From NCBI RefSeq assembly GCF_024730565.1, contig NZ_CP077725.1:1116001-1180000 (forward strand): a stretch of 64,000 nucleotides of DNA, given 5' to 3'. Source of the stretch: Clostridium sp. CM027 (GTDB lineage Bacteria; Bacillota; Clostridia; Clostridiales; Clostridiaceae). The position numbers and the translations under genes are program-made. Below, piece by piece: positions 47,292 to 56,481 of the stretch. Every line of letters starts with the position of its first letter. Position 1 is the stretch's first letter. Below the pieces are notes generated by a model. It did no database searches. It saw nothing but the letters and a program-made list of their open reading frames with translations, and was not told where the DNA came from.

Positions 47292-48245
47292 TTAGATCGC
47301 TTCGTCTATTTTAGAATTTTTGGAGATTTTATCCTCAAGAAAAAGAAATTTAAAGTATCTTGCTAAAACATAAATAACGATTAAAACAGCTAGTACTTCT
47401 TGAAATTTAACCAAATATTTTAACATATATATTGGTTCTTTAATATTAACTAGATACCCATTAAGTTGCTTCATAGCAACTGCGCTTATCACCATTGGAA
47501 AAGTAAAAGCAGAATAACTTGGGTAAAATTTAGTTTTAAGTAGCTTTGGTAAATACAAAATCACCACTAAGAACATTATAAATGCTAGACCTCCTAAAAA
47601 GCCTAATATAAAATTATTTTTCACTGTAAAACATGCTAAATATCCAGCTAAACATAAGCTAGCTGGAGCCGCGAATATTGAAATAGTTGGTAGTGCCGGC
47701 TCTTGAATTCCCTTAATAAAGAATGTCCTATAAATCACAATAGGCAACAATAATAAATATGATATAAGGCCAAACCAGAAAATACCTTTTCCAAGACTAA
47801 TTAAATTATAGGTAGGTGCAGTCATACTTGCTACCACAATACCAACATAAACTACAAAATAGCTTGGAAAAACTTTTTTTATATCAAAGTTAAAAATAAA
47901 TTTTGCAGTAAAACAAATTAGTAAAAAACAATGCAGTAATAAACCAAAAGACCACACACCAAAGGATATTGAATGAGCATACGGAACTATGTAAGTTGCC
48001 AAAATCATTAAACCCATAGTAAAAGTAATCATTACGCTGGCAACAACTGGGTTTTTAAAAGACTCTACTACACTTTTTGTATCAAAAAATATCTTAAATA
48101 TAAGGAGTACTAATATTAATGAAGCTACAACTCCAAAGATGTTCCTGTATATATCACCATAAGATAATAATAGATTACCAGTTGCTGCTAAAGCTAACAT
48201 TAACCCTGCAATTGGTACAGGAGTTTTTTCTATCAGGCTTTTCAT
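47292..48245 (-). CDS. TDT-family (TehA/SLAC1-like) transporter
   Basis: This 317-residue protein has about ten membrane helices. It has the family opening KTPVPIAGLMLALAATGNLL and the conserved helix YSAFTFPMVISAVAMKQ. The TDT family includes tellurite/anion channels and C4-dicarboxylate carriers, so it probably moves an anion. The substrate is not predictable. It lies 12 bases downstream of the C_GCAxxG gene and is probably co-transcribed with it. AAGGTGG precedes the ATG. Confidence 0.85.
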   Translation of the reverse strand: MKSLIEKTPVPIAGLMLALAATGNLLLSYGDIYRNIFGVVASLILVLLIFKIFFDTKSVVESFKNPVVASVMITFTMGLMILATYIVPYAHSISFGVWSFGLLLHCFLLICFTAKFIFNFDIKKVFPSYFVVYVGIVVASMTAPTYNLISLGKGIFWFGLISYLLLLPIVIYRTFFIKGIQEPALPTISIFAAPASLCLAGYLACFTVKNNFILGFLGGLAFIMFLVVILYLPKLLKTKFYPSYSAFTFPMVISAVAMKQLNGYLVNIKEPIYMLKYLVKFQEVLAVLIVIYVLARYFKFLFLEDKISKNSKIDEAI

Positions 48246-48257
48246 TTTTTTACCACC

Positions 48258-48722
48258 TTATTCATCAATATTTACAAGGCCGAGCTCTCTAACTATAATT
48301 TGCGCAGCTTTTTCAGCTATTTCCCCAGTAAAGGAAATGCATTGTGCTTGATGTTCTCCAGAAGTCATGTCCATTCCGTGAGTAAGGACTTTACAACATA
48401 ACACCTTATGGTTATTTTTAAAGCTCTCTTGTAATTCATTAGCAAACTTAAGAGCATTTTGCACCTTAGGATCTCCAGCTGTTGTTCTCCCAAAGAAATA
48501 ACCTATGCACATTACTCCGCCTGATACAGCACCGCAAACACATTTTGATTTTCCTATTCCAAGAGGAAATCCTGAAGACATTGCAATCATCTCATCTGGC
48601 ATTGGAATTTCAAAATTGTTTTTTATTGAGCTAACAATAGCTTCGGAACAAAAAAAATCACCTTTTCTGAATGACTCTTCTGCTTCTCTTCTTATTTTTT
48701 TAATACTAACTTCATTTCTCAT
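48258..48722 (-). CDS. C_GCAxxG_C_C family protein
   Basis: This 154-residue protein has the conserved Cys pattern that names the family: FCSEAI (about 25), CVCGAVSGGVMCIGYFFG (about 61-78), then CC in KVLCCKVLT (about 109) and CISFTG. The family is thought to bind metal or a redox centre and often sits beside transporters. ATG 48722 is chosen because AGGGGG lies six bases upstream; a longer frame adds ten residues that fall on the SD. It forms a two-gene unit with the TDT transporter. Confidence 0.8.
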   Translation of the reverse strand: MRNEVSIKKIRREAEESFRKGDFFCSEAIVSSIKNNFEIPMPDEMIAMSSGFPLGIGKSKCVCGAVSGGVMCIGYFFGRTTAGDPKVQNALKFANELQESFKNNHKVLCCKVLTHGMDMTSGEHQAQCISFTGEIAEKAAQIIVRELGLVNIDE

Positions 48723-48830
48723 AAGTTGCCCCCTTTTAATAAAATATTCCACATACTATTATATATGTAATATTACAGCAAGTCCACTAGTTAATTGAAA
48801 CACATGGACACCACCAATGGCCGCAAACAA

Positions 48831-48858
48831 ATTGTGAACACAATTCCTTTTGTTATGG
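48831..48858 (+). repeat. Dispersed repeat core, copy 3
   Basis: AACAAATTGTGAACACAATT at 48835-48854 matches the core of the repeats at 27159-27235, and more loosely 23891-23962. It lies between the C_GCAxxG gene and the mutase terminator. Confidence 0.5.
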
Positions 48859-48884
48859 GTAACTTTTTAATTAAATCAAAAAAT

Positions 48885-48929
48885 AAAAGGTGTATTCTAT
48901 ACCATAATTAGGTATAAAATACACCTTTT
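48885..48929 (-). terminator. Terminator after the phosphohexomutase gene
   Basis: A 19-base arm (48885-48903, AAAAGGTGTATTCTATACC) pairs with 48911-48929 with one mismatch and a seven-base loop, followed on the minus strand by TTATTTTTT. It closes the sugar operon. Confidence 0.8.
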
Positions 48930-48967
48930 ATTAAATCATCACCTTCTGTGCTGCAATATTAATATGC

Positions 48968-50380
48968 TTATAAGTTTAAGAATTCTCTCATAATATTACT
49001 TATTTCATTGGCCATAGCTTCATTTTCCATTTCAGAAAATACTCTTAAAAGCGGTTCTGTGCCAGAGAATCTTGCTATAATCCAGCCACCATTTCTAAAA
49101 TATACCTTTAAGCCATCTTCGTAGTTTGTTTTTTCTACTTTATAACCAAAATTTGGGATTAACTTATTTACGAAAAGTTTTGTCCTAATCTGTTCCTTGT
49201 CTTCTATGCTGAATTTATAATCAGATTCAGTCATGTAGAAGTATCCATATTGCTTATGAATTTCTTCAAGTAATTCCGATAAGCTTTTTCCTGTTACACT
49301 AAGCAATTCGATTAGAAGGCTAGCAGCAAATATTCCGTCTTTTCCCTTAATATGCCCACGAATAGTTAATCCACCACTGCTTTCTCCTCCGATTAATGCA
49401 TTCTTTTCTTCCATTTTTGAGCTTATGTTCTTGAAACCAACTGGAACCTCGTAGCATTCCTCACCAAAGCTCGCTGCTATTTTATCTAGGAGGTGAGTGG
49501 TTGCAAGGTTTCTTACAGCTCCACCTTTCCATCCCTTGTACTTTAATAAATAGTAATATAACACAGAAAGAATATCGTTTGGATGAATAAAGTTACCTTT
49601 TTCATCTATGATTCCAAGTCTATCAGCATCCCCATCTGTCCCTATCCCGATATCATATCCTTTTTCAACTACTAAATCCTTTAAACGATGTAGTGTGTGT
49701 GTGCTTGGGGAAGGTAATCTTCCACCAAATAAGGTATCGTGTCTATTATTTATTATTTCAACCTCACATCTTGCAGTTAAAAGTATAGTTTGAAGGCAAG
49801 TCTTTGAAACTCCAAACATTGGGTCAAGAGCTACCTTTAGTTTGCTATTCCTTATAGACTCTATATCTATCATGCTGATAATTGAATCTATAAATTCATT
49901 AAACGGATCTATAATTTCAATTAAACCATCTGCTATTCCTTTATCAAAGATAACAAGCTTAACATCATCTATAGTAATATTGTTTATAATTTCTTCAAGA
50001 CTTCTTGTAACGTCTTCTTTAGCATCTCTTCCACCCCTGGTGAATATTTTGAGTCCATTGTAATCAGCTGGGTTATGGCTTGCTGTTACAGCTGCACCAT
50101 AGTATGCATCTAAAGAATTCACAGTGAACATTATTAGAGGGGTAGGTGCAGATTTTCCTACTAAAAAAACCTTTATTCCATTTCCAGCCATTACTTCTGA
50201 AACCCATTTTGCTGATTTGTCAGATAAAAATCTATTATCATAACCTATTACAAAACCACTGCCCTCACATTTTTCATTTTTCATAAGGTTTGCAAGAGCT
50301 TGAGAAAGAAGTTGTACATTTTTTTTTGTAAAATCTTCGCCTATAAAAGCTCTCCATCCACCAGTACCAAATTTAATCAT
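48968..50380 (-). CDS. Alpha-D-phosphohexomutase (GlcNAc-1-P/glucose-1-P mutase type)
   Basis: At 470 residues it has the four-domain phosphohexomutase signatures: phosphoserine loop TASHNP (about 98), metal-binding DGDADR (about 248), sugar-binding GGESSGG (about 330), and phosphate-binding RFSGTEP (about 440). It moves phosphate between C1 and C6. Next to a GH94 phosphorylase it most likely converts the GlcNAc-1-P or glucose-1-P product to the 6-phosphate for glycolysis or amino-sugar metabolism. AAGGAG precedes the ATG, 40 bases after the GH94 stop; last gene of the operon. Confidence 0.88.
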   Translation of the reverse strand: MIKFGTGGWRAFIGEDFTKKNVQLLSQALANLMKNEKCEGSGFVIGYDNRFLSDKSAKWVSEVMAGNGIKVFLVGKSAPTPLIMFTVNSLDAYYGAAVTASHNPADYNGLKIFTRGGRDAKEDVTRSLEEIINNITIDDVKLVIFDKGIADGLIEIIDPFNEFIDSIISMIDIESIRNSKLKVALDPMFGVSKTCLQTILLTARCEVEIINNRHDTLFGGRLPSPSTHTLHRLKDLVVEKGYDIGIGTDGDADRLGIIDEKGNFIHPNDILSVLYYYLLKYKGWKGGAVRNLATTHLLDKIAASFGEECYEVPVGFKNISSKMEEKNALIGGESSGGLTIRGHIKGKDGIFAASLLIELLSVTGKSLSELLEEIHKQYGYFYMTESDYKFSIEDKEQIRTKLFVNKLIPNFGYKVEKTNYEDGLKVYFRNGGWIIARFSGTEPLLRVFSEMENEAMANEISNIMREFLNL

Positions 50381-50420
50381 ATTTTTAACTCCTTTACTAA
50401 TTTTAATATACTTACTTTTA

Positions 50421-52823
50421 TTAGCCCATTATAGCAACTATAATATTTTGTGAACCAGCTTTTTGTGGCTTAATAGCACCTTCCACTGCCGTTCCATTTA
50501 AAATTATTTCTTTAATACCCCTCTGTACTCCATTTGGATTTTTTATGGTTATATTATAAGTTGCTCCACGCCATAGACGAGTAACTTCGAATTCTGTCCA
50601 ATCTCCTGGTATACATGGATCTATAATCATGCCATCAAAGTTAAGACGAACTCCTAGCATGTAGTGAGTTGCTGCATAGTATGCCCAACCAGCACTTCCT
50701 GTAAGCCATGGGTGCCTTGCTCTACCGTGAGCTGTATGATCTTTTCCCATCACGAATTGACAGTATGAGTATGGTTCGGCTTCACGAGTCTCTATCATAT
50801 CATTTTGATTATAAGGTAATAATGCGTCGTAGAACTTCATAGCACTCTCACCACGTCCAATCATACATTCAGCAACCCAAGCCCAAGGATTAGGATGACT
50901 GAAGATAGCTCCATTTTCCTTAACTCCCTTGTATACACGAGTTACGAAACCTATTCCATCATTTGGTTTGGTATAGGATGGTGATGTTAAGTGTAGACCA
51001 AAGTCTGAATATAAATATTTATCTACCGCATCCATACAAGCCTTAGACCTTTCTGGGCCCGCTACACCAGAAATAACAGCCCAAGTGTTTGACTCAAGGT
51101 GAACCTTTCCTTCTTCATCTTTTTGAGTTCCTATTTTTTCTCCATCCGATGTAATTCCACGAATATACCATTCCCCGTCCCAAAGCTCATTTTCACATAT
51201 TTTTTTAACTTTACTCGCTATTGCACTATATACCGATACATCTTCTGTTCTACCTAAGAAGTTAGCACATTCAACAAAGTTGTTTAGTGCCCAAAAATGC
51301 AGGAAAGATACTAGAGCACTTTCCCCTCCTACAAGGTTTAAGCAGTCATTCCAGTCTGCTCTAAGACCTTTACATATCCCTGTAGCTCCAACCTGCGACC
51401 TTGAGAAATCAAGTATTTTCTTCATGTGATCATATACCGTGGCTTCTCCTCCATCAGCAAAAGTAACCATCGTATCAAACAACTGGGCTTCACCAGTCTC
51501 TTGTACATATTCACATATTGCTGCAATCAGCCATAATGCGTCATCTGAGCATGCATCCTTTAATCCATGTACTACATCTGACATGTTTGGAGTTGGTACA
51601 ACTGTTGGTGATTTTGAAGGTGAGATTTTAGCAACCTCTGGATCAAACCATTCTGGTTGGAATAAATGTAATCCGTAACCTATGCTCGACTGTGCACGAA
51701 GAAGTTCAATTATACGTTGTTTGCACTTTTTAGGATTTGTATGAGGAACACACATAACATCTTGGGCAGTATCTCTATATCCAAGTCCTGTTCTTCCACC
51801 TACTTCTATAAATGAAGCAAATCTTGAGAACACAACGTTCGTTTCTGCTTGATAAAGGTTCCATGTATTTATCATGGTATTCATGCCTTCATTTGGTGTC
51901 TTAATCTGGAATGCCGATAATTTCCTTTCCCAGTATTCGTTAAGTTCATCAAATGCTTTATCTACAGTAGCAACATTTGAATATTTAGCCTTCATTTTCA
52001 TGCCTTTAGCCCTTGCACCAACACCAACCATAAATATAAGTCTAGTTTCTTCTCCTGGAGCTAAGATTACTTTTTTATGTAAAGCACCACAGTGATTTCC
52101 ACCGAGTTCTGAGCTCCCACTACAAATTCCCTTTTCTACAGCTATTGGATTATCTTCAGTGTGGTAGTTTCCTAAGAATTTATCTCTTAAACAATCATAG
52201 CTCTCTGGTTTAAAACTCGATGCTATGTATTGATAACCTGTCTCACCATTATCATAAAAAAGATCATTTTCTATAACTCCATCTTCACAACTAGAACCTG
52301 ATGCGTATAAGCTCATCTGGAAGTTTTCATTATCCATATCAATATTTTGGAATGAGAACTCTACATAAGAAAACACACTTAATTTACGTGGAGTTGTTCC
52401 ATTGTTCTTTATCTTTACATCCCATAATTCTACATCATCGTTTACTGGAATAAACAAAATCTGTTCTGCAATTATATCGCTATATTCGCAGGAAAATTTG
52501 GAATAAGATAGCCCATGACGGCATTTATAATTTGCCTTTTTAAGGTCTTTGCCAACTGGCTGCCAAGAAATTGTCCAATAGTCGCTAGATTCATCATCAC
52601 GAAGGTAAACATAGTGGCCAGGTCTATCTAGTGGTACGCCGTTTGGTCTAAAACGAGTTATTCTATTGTACTGTGGCTTTTTATAGAATAGGTACCCACC
52701 TGCATTTTGAGAAATTACAGCACACATATCCTTTACCCCAAGATAGTTCGTCCAAGATACTGGTACATCAGGGCGTTCAATAACATATTCCCTGTTTACA
52801 TTATCAAAATATCCATATTTCAT
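50421..52823 (-). CDS. chbP: GH94 phosphorylase, probably N,N'-diacetylchitobiose phosphorylase
   Basis: At 800 residues it has the GH94 beta-sandwich plus (alpha/alpha)6 layout. The start MKYGYFDNVNREYVIERPDV and the segments SRFASFIEVGGRTGLGYRDT and YGLHLFQPEWFDP fit chitobiose phosphorylase of Vibrio better than cellobiose phosphorylase, as I recall those sequences. The catalytic acid is Asp493 in DWNDCLN. The reaction is (GlcNAc)2 + Pi giving GlcNAc-1-P and GlcNAc. Cellobiose or another disaccharide remains possible. It lies between the ABC importer and a phosphohexomutase. AAAGGGAG precedes the ATG. Confidence 0.85.
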   Translation of the reverse strand: MKYGYFDNVNREYVIERPDVPVSWTNYLGVKDMCAVISQNAGGYLFYKKPQYNRITRFRPNGVPLDRPGHYVYLRDDESSDYWTISWQPVGKDLKKANYKCRHGLSYSKFSCEYSDIIAEQILFIPVNDDVELWDVKIKNNGTTPRKLSVFSYVEFSFQNIDMDNENFQMSLYASGSSCEDGVIENDLFYDNGETGYQYIASSFKPESYDCLRDKFLGNYHTEDNPIAVEKGICSGSSELGGNHCGALHKKVILAPGEETRLIFMVGVGARAKGMKMKAKYSNVATVDKAFDELNEYWERKLSAFQIKTPNEGMNTMINTWNLYQAETNVVFSRFASFIEVGGRTGLGYRDTAQDVMCVPHTNPKKCKQRIIELLRAQSSIGYGLHLFQPEWFDPEVAKISPSKSPTVVPTPNMSDVVHGLKDACSDDALWLIAAICEYVQETGEAQLFDTMVTFADGGEATVYDHMKKILDFSRSQVGATGICKGLRADWNDCLNLVGGESALVSFLHFWALNNFVECANFLGRTEDVSVYSAIASKVKKICENELWDGEWYIRGITSDGEKIGTQKDEEGKVHLESNTWAVISGVAGPERSKACMDAVDKYLYSDFGLHLTSPSYTKPNDGIGFVTRVYKGVKENGAIFSHPNPWAWVAECMIGRGESAMKFYDALLPYNQNDMIETREAEPYSYCQFVMGKDHTAHGRARHPWLTGSAGWAYYAATHYMLGVRLNFDGMIIDPCIPGDWTEFEVTRLWRGATYNITIKNPNGVQRGIKEIILNGTAVEGAIKPQKAGSQNIIVAIMG

Positions 52824-52965
52824 TTTATCTTCTCCCTTTACTATAATTTAATTGTACTACTAACTTGATTTAGTTCTTCTTTAAATAACTCCTTAGCATT
52901 GCTGGATATTTCTATAGTACAAGCACAGTAATATTATCAAATCCTTTCAGTTAGGTTGATTTTCC

Positions 52966-53847
52966 TTATCCCTTAACAGCACCAGCCATCATACCCTTAA
53001 TTACATATTTTTGAGAAATTACATAGAGTGCTATCACTGGAATTATTGTTATTGTGAGCGCTGCCATCATCGCACCATAATCCGTGTTAAACTGGCTTGA
53101 AATTTGTGTTAAAAGCACACTTATAGGTCTTAATTCCCCTGTAAGATACACAAGTGGGAGAAGTAAATCATTATAAGACCATAAAAAAATCATTATACCT
53201 GAGGTTGCGAGTATTGGAGTAGACAATGGGATTATTATTCTCATAAATATTTTTGGTATACTACACCCATCTATTATCGCAGCTTCTTCAAGCTCAACAG
53301 GAAGAGACTTCATAAATCCTGTCATCATAATTATAGCAAAATTTAAAAATCCAGCAGTATGTGGTACTATTACAGCTAAATAAGTGTTATTAAAATGAAA
53401 AAACTGCAATATTTTAATATTAGGAATAATAACTGCAAACTGTGGAACAAGCATACTAGCAACTAAAAGTATCATTATTGGTCCATTTAAAAAGAACTTA
53501 AATCTTGCTAGTACAAATGCAGCCATTGCTCCAAGAATTAATACTAATACAACAACAGTACCAGAAATAACAAGACTATTAAAAAACCCCCTAGGAATGT
53601 CTATTTGAGAATATTTTCCAAGCGATTTGAAGTTATCTAAATTAAATTTAGTTGGAAAACTAAGAGCGCTAGAAATTATTTCAGATGAACTCTTAAAGCT
53701 ATTCATAATAACCCATGCTATTGGTGCAATGGTTGTTATACCCCATGCTATTAATATAAAATGTGTAATAATCTTCGACATCTTAACTTTTGAATTAATA
53801 TGCTTTTTTTCTATATAAATATCTTTTGAAACTTTCGAATTTAACAT
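52966..53847 (-). CDS. Sugar ABC transporter permease, MalG type
   Basis: This 293-residue inner-membrane permease has six helices and the EAA loop that docks the ATPase (EEAAIIDGCSIPKIFMRIII). It also shows the typical C-terminal KYVIKGMMAGAVKG of carbohydrate uptake family 1. It pairs with the MalF-type permease 23 bases upstream. No ATPase gene lies in the locus, so a shared multiple-sugar ATPase elsewhere (MsiK/MsmK type) is probably used. GGAGGGG precedes the ATG. Confidence 0.92.
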   Translation of the reverse strand: MLNSKVSKDIYIEKKHINSKVKMSKIITHFILIAWGITTIAPIAWVIMNSFKSSSEIISSALSFPTKFNLDNFKSLGKYSQIDIPRGFFNSLVISGTVVVLVLILGAMAAFVLARFKFFLNGPIMILLVASMLVPQFAVIIPNIKILQFFHFNNTYLAVIVPHTAGFLNFAIIMMTGFMKSLPVELEEAAIIDGCSIPKIFMRIIIPLSTPILATSGIMIFLWSYNDLLLPLVYLTGELRPISVLLTQISSQFNTDYGAMMAALTITIIPVIALYVISQKYVIKGMMAGAVKG

Positions 53848-53870
53848 ACTCTAACACCCCTCCATAACAA

Positions 53871-54740
53871 CTAATAACTTATTGGATCTTTCCTTGATAT
53901 TAATGTAGTAATAATAGTCAAACCAATTCCTATAACAACCATAAGAATAGATAGTGCAGACCCATAGCCTTGATTCATAGATTGGAATGTAGTTTGATAT
54001 ATATATGTGCTCAAAACCTGACTTGAATTCATAGGACCACCCTGCGTTATTGTAAATATAATATCAAAAACCTTTATAGCTGATGTAATTACCAAAGCAA
54101 TAGTTGTAATTATTACATCCCTTATAAGTGGAAGTGTTATATATATTGATTTGGTTAATCCCGTTGCACCATCCAAAGATGCTGATTCATATATATCACT
54201 TGGTATTTTTGTAAGTGCGGTCATAAATATTACAAAATAAAAACCTGTCATTTGCCAAATATACGGCATCATAGAAAGTAATGCTGAAGATTTTTCAGTT
54301 AGCCATATTGTCTTTGACATACCAAATACACCTAAAATGTTATTCAAAAGACCTGCATCATACTGATATGTAAGTGAGAACAAAAGTCCTATTGCGGAAC
54401 CTGATACTACAACAGGAAAAAAGAAAACTGTCCTATAAATCTTAAAACCCCTCTTGACTCCATCCATTAACATAGCAAGGAGTAGAGCGAATCCAATTTC
54501 AAATATAATACATAATACTATTAATAATAGTGTGTTTTTAATTGCTATCCCAACTACTGGGTCATGTAGAAGTCTCCGATAATTTTCTAAACCAATAAAA
54601 GACTTTTTCATTGAAAAATAATGCCAATCAGTTAAACTAAAATATAATGTTTGGATTAGCGGATTGAATAGAAAAACCGTAATTAAAGTAAGGGCTGGCG
54701 CTAAAAATAAAAAAGCATATTTTTTATCCTTTAAAATCAT
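53871..54740 (-). CDS. Sugar ABC transporter permease, MalF type
   Basis: This 289-residue permease has six helices. AFLFLAPALTLITVFLFNPL is the first; SASLDGATGLTKSIYITLPL is the EAA loop. ATG 54740 is chosen because GGGGAG lies eight bases upstream; the in-frame ATG at 54746 is only two bases from that SD. It is separated from the binding-protein gene by a strong hairpin that probably lowers its expression relative to that gene. Confidence 0.9.
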   Translation of the reverse strand: MILKDKKYAFLFLAPALTLITVFLFNPLIQTLYFSLTDWHYFSMKKSFIGLENYRRLLHDPVVGIAIKNTLLLIVLCIIFEIGFALLLAMLMDGVKRGFKIYRTVFFFPVVVSGSAIGLLFSLTYQYDAGLLNNILGVFGMSKTIWLTEKSSALLSMMPYIWQMTGFYFVIFMTALTKIPSDIYESASLDGATGLTKSIYITLPLIRDVIITTIALVITSAIKVFDIIFTITQGGPMNSSQVLSTYIYQTTFQSMNQGYGSALSILMVVIGIGLTIITTLISRKDPISY

Positions 54741-54769
54741 ATTCATTACTCCCCGAAACATTATTTTAA

Positions 54770-54817
54770 AATACACAATGATCAATAGAATTTATTATAT
54801 ATTGATCATTGTGTATT
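54770..54817 (-). promoter_or_regulatory. Intercistronic hairpin between binding protein and permease genes
   Basis: A perfect 18-bp stem (54770-54787 with 54800-54817, AATACACAATGATCAATA) with a 12-base loop lies 48 bases after the binding-protein stop. On the minus strand it is followed by TTTTAAAA. Such structures stabilise the upstream mRNA or partly terminate, giving more binding protein than permease. Confidence 0.75.
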
Positions 54818-54864
54818 ATTAATTAAAAATATTATTAATTAGAGATATTACTACTGAGTCTTGA

Positions 54865-56130
54865 CTATTTTACTAATTTTTGTGCCTCATCGAGTACTTG
54901 TTGTGATGTCTTCTTTCCAGAAGCTATATATTGCATACCTTTCCATATAGCTGTAAAGGCTTCCTGATTCATATTATCTCCAGCAGGACCAGTCATGCTA
55001 GTAGCTTTAGTCGTAAAGTCACCGATATTTTTTGCTAGTGCACCACCTGTAGTTGAAGATGGTACATTTTCAAGTGGAACCCCTCCTTTTTCAGCAAACT
55101 TAGCGAGTTGTTCTGGCTCTGTCATAAACTTAACAAATTTAATACCAGCTCCATTTTTCTTATCATTAAGAGCCTTAGTTACATACCAACCTGTGCCTGT
55201 ACCACCAATGATGTCATTAGCATTAGCTTTTGCACCTGGTACTAGTGGGAACGGTATTACACTAACATTTTCCATACCCTGAAATGCTCCACCTGCCCAA
55301 GAACCTGAAATAAACATTGCAGCTTTCTTATCAGCAAAAGCCTGAGAACAAGCAGCTTGTTTAATTGTTAAGGCATCTTTTGTAAATGCTTTTTTATCAT
55401 AAAGGTCTTTAGTTAATGCAAGTGCTGGAGCCCAACTCGCATCAAATAATTTACTATGACCGGAAGCTCCACCTTGTGAAAGTAATAATGTCTCAATTAA
55501 ATAATGTGGTTCTTCAGCAAACGAACAAGCGATTGGGGTTATGTTCTTTGCATTAAGTACTGGAATAGCCTTTATAATATCTTCATAAGTCTTAGGAATC
55601 TCAAGTCCGTTATTCTTAAATAAATCGGTATTTATCCATACTCCTTCAAAAAAACCAATGTAAGGAAGTGCATAAAGCTTACCATTATACTTTGCAGCAT
55701 CTAGTCCTGATTTCTTAAAGTTTGCAGCCCAAGTAGCATCTTTAGCTAATTCATCTTCCCAAGAAATTACCTTACCGGAATCAACAAGCGGTTTTCCAGA
55801 TGCGCTATTAAATCCGTATGTTACATCTGGTTCATTACCTGAAGCGAAATCAGTATTTATTTTTGTTTTAAAAGCCTCACTTGCAGCAGAAGTAGCTTCA
55901 TCTATAACTTTAATTTTCGGATTTTTAGCTTGGAAATCTTTTATAGCCTGTTGCCATACTTCGGTGTATGGGTCTGCACCAGTAAAAGTTGTTTCTACTC
56001 TAATTGTTACTTCCGTCTCCTCTGCAACTGTTGTACTTGTAGTTGAATTCTTGCTACCGCATCCAGCTAAAGCTGAAGTTAAAACAGCAGTTGTCATGAG
56101 CAAACAAAACAATTTTTTGGATTTCTTCAT
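54865..56130 (-). CDS. Sugar-binding lipoprotein of an ABC importer
   Basis: This 421-residue extracellular solute-binding protein of family 1 has a lipoprotein signal peptide (MKKSKKLFCLLMTTAVLTSA then LAGC; lipidated Cys24). A Ser/Thr-rich linker follows, then a typical periplasmic-binding fold (VWQQAIKDFQAKNPKIKV, GNEPDVTYGF, AMFISGSWAGG). It delivers an oligosaccharide to the two permeases encoded downstream. With the GH94 enzyme and the mutase, N,N'-diacetylchitobiose is the best guess. GGGGG precedes the ATG. It is the first gene of the operon. Confidence 0.9.
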   Translation of the reverse strand: MKKSKKLFCLLMTTAVLTSALAGCGSKNSTTSTTVAEETEVTIRVETTFTGADPYTEVWQQAIKDFQAKNPKIKVIDEATSAASEAFKTKINTDFASGNEPDVTYGFNSASGKPLVDSGKVISWEDELAKDATWAANFKKSGLDAAKYNGKLYALPYIGFFEGVWINTDLFKNNGLEIPKTYEDIIKAIPVLNAKNITPIACSFAEEPHYLIETLLLSQGGASGHSKLFDASWAPALALTKDLYDKKAFTKDALTIKQAACSQAFADKKAAMFISGSWAGGAFQGMENVSVIPFPLVPGAKANANDIIGGTGTGWYVTKALNDKKNGAGIKFVKFMTEPEQLAKFAEKGGVPLENVPSSTTGGALAKNIGDFTTKATSMTGPAGDNMNQEAFTAIWKGMQYIASGKKTSQQVLDEAQKLVK

Positions 56131-56481
56131 TTTGATATCCCCCTATTTTTATTTCTACAATATTATTAAAATATTAAATTATGAGCTTTGTGCTTACTGA
56201 TTGAATCTTTTCAAATTAGCAAGTAAATGTTTACATGATACTTCTTACTTACAATCATATTATAACATTCATATCAAAAACTTAAATCAGTCCATATTGG
56301 TATTTATTTGTTTATTTTGGCTTGTCTCCAAAATATGGTAATTTACACATATGAATCAATGCTTTTTTGTGATAATTTCTTTTTAATATATAATTAGTTC
56401 CGGAATTCATTCAGCCTAATATAAGGTATACTTATAGAAAACATATTAAAATTAAAATCAGCTTATGAAAGGACTTTTATT
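56131..56481. promoter_or_regulatory. Divergent control region of the sugar locus with a cre-like site
   Basis: This region separates the importer operon (minus) from the sensor-kinase operon (plus). Bases 56222-56235 read TGTAAACATTTACT on the minus strand. That fits the CcpA cre consensus TGWAARCGYTWNCW at all but one position, suggesting catabolite repression of the importer. A TATAAT lies at 56259-56264 on the minus strand without a clear -35. Confidence 0.5.

Noticed and set aside
50421-52823. Cellobiose phosphorylase as first choice for the GH94 gene
   Set aside because: Landmark segments (SRFASFIEVGGRTGLGYRDT and GLHLFQPEWFDP) fit the chitobiose type better; kept only as an alternative.
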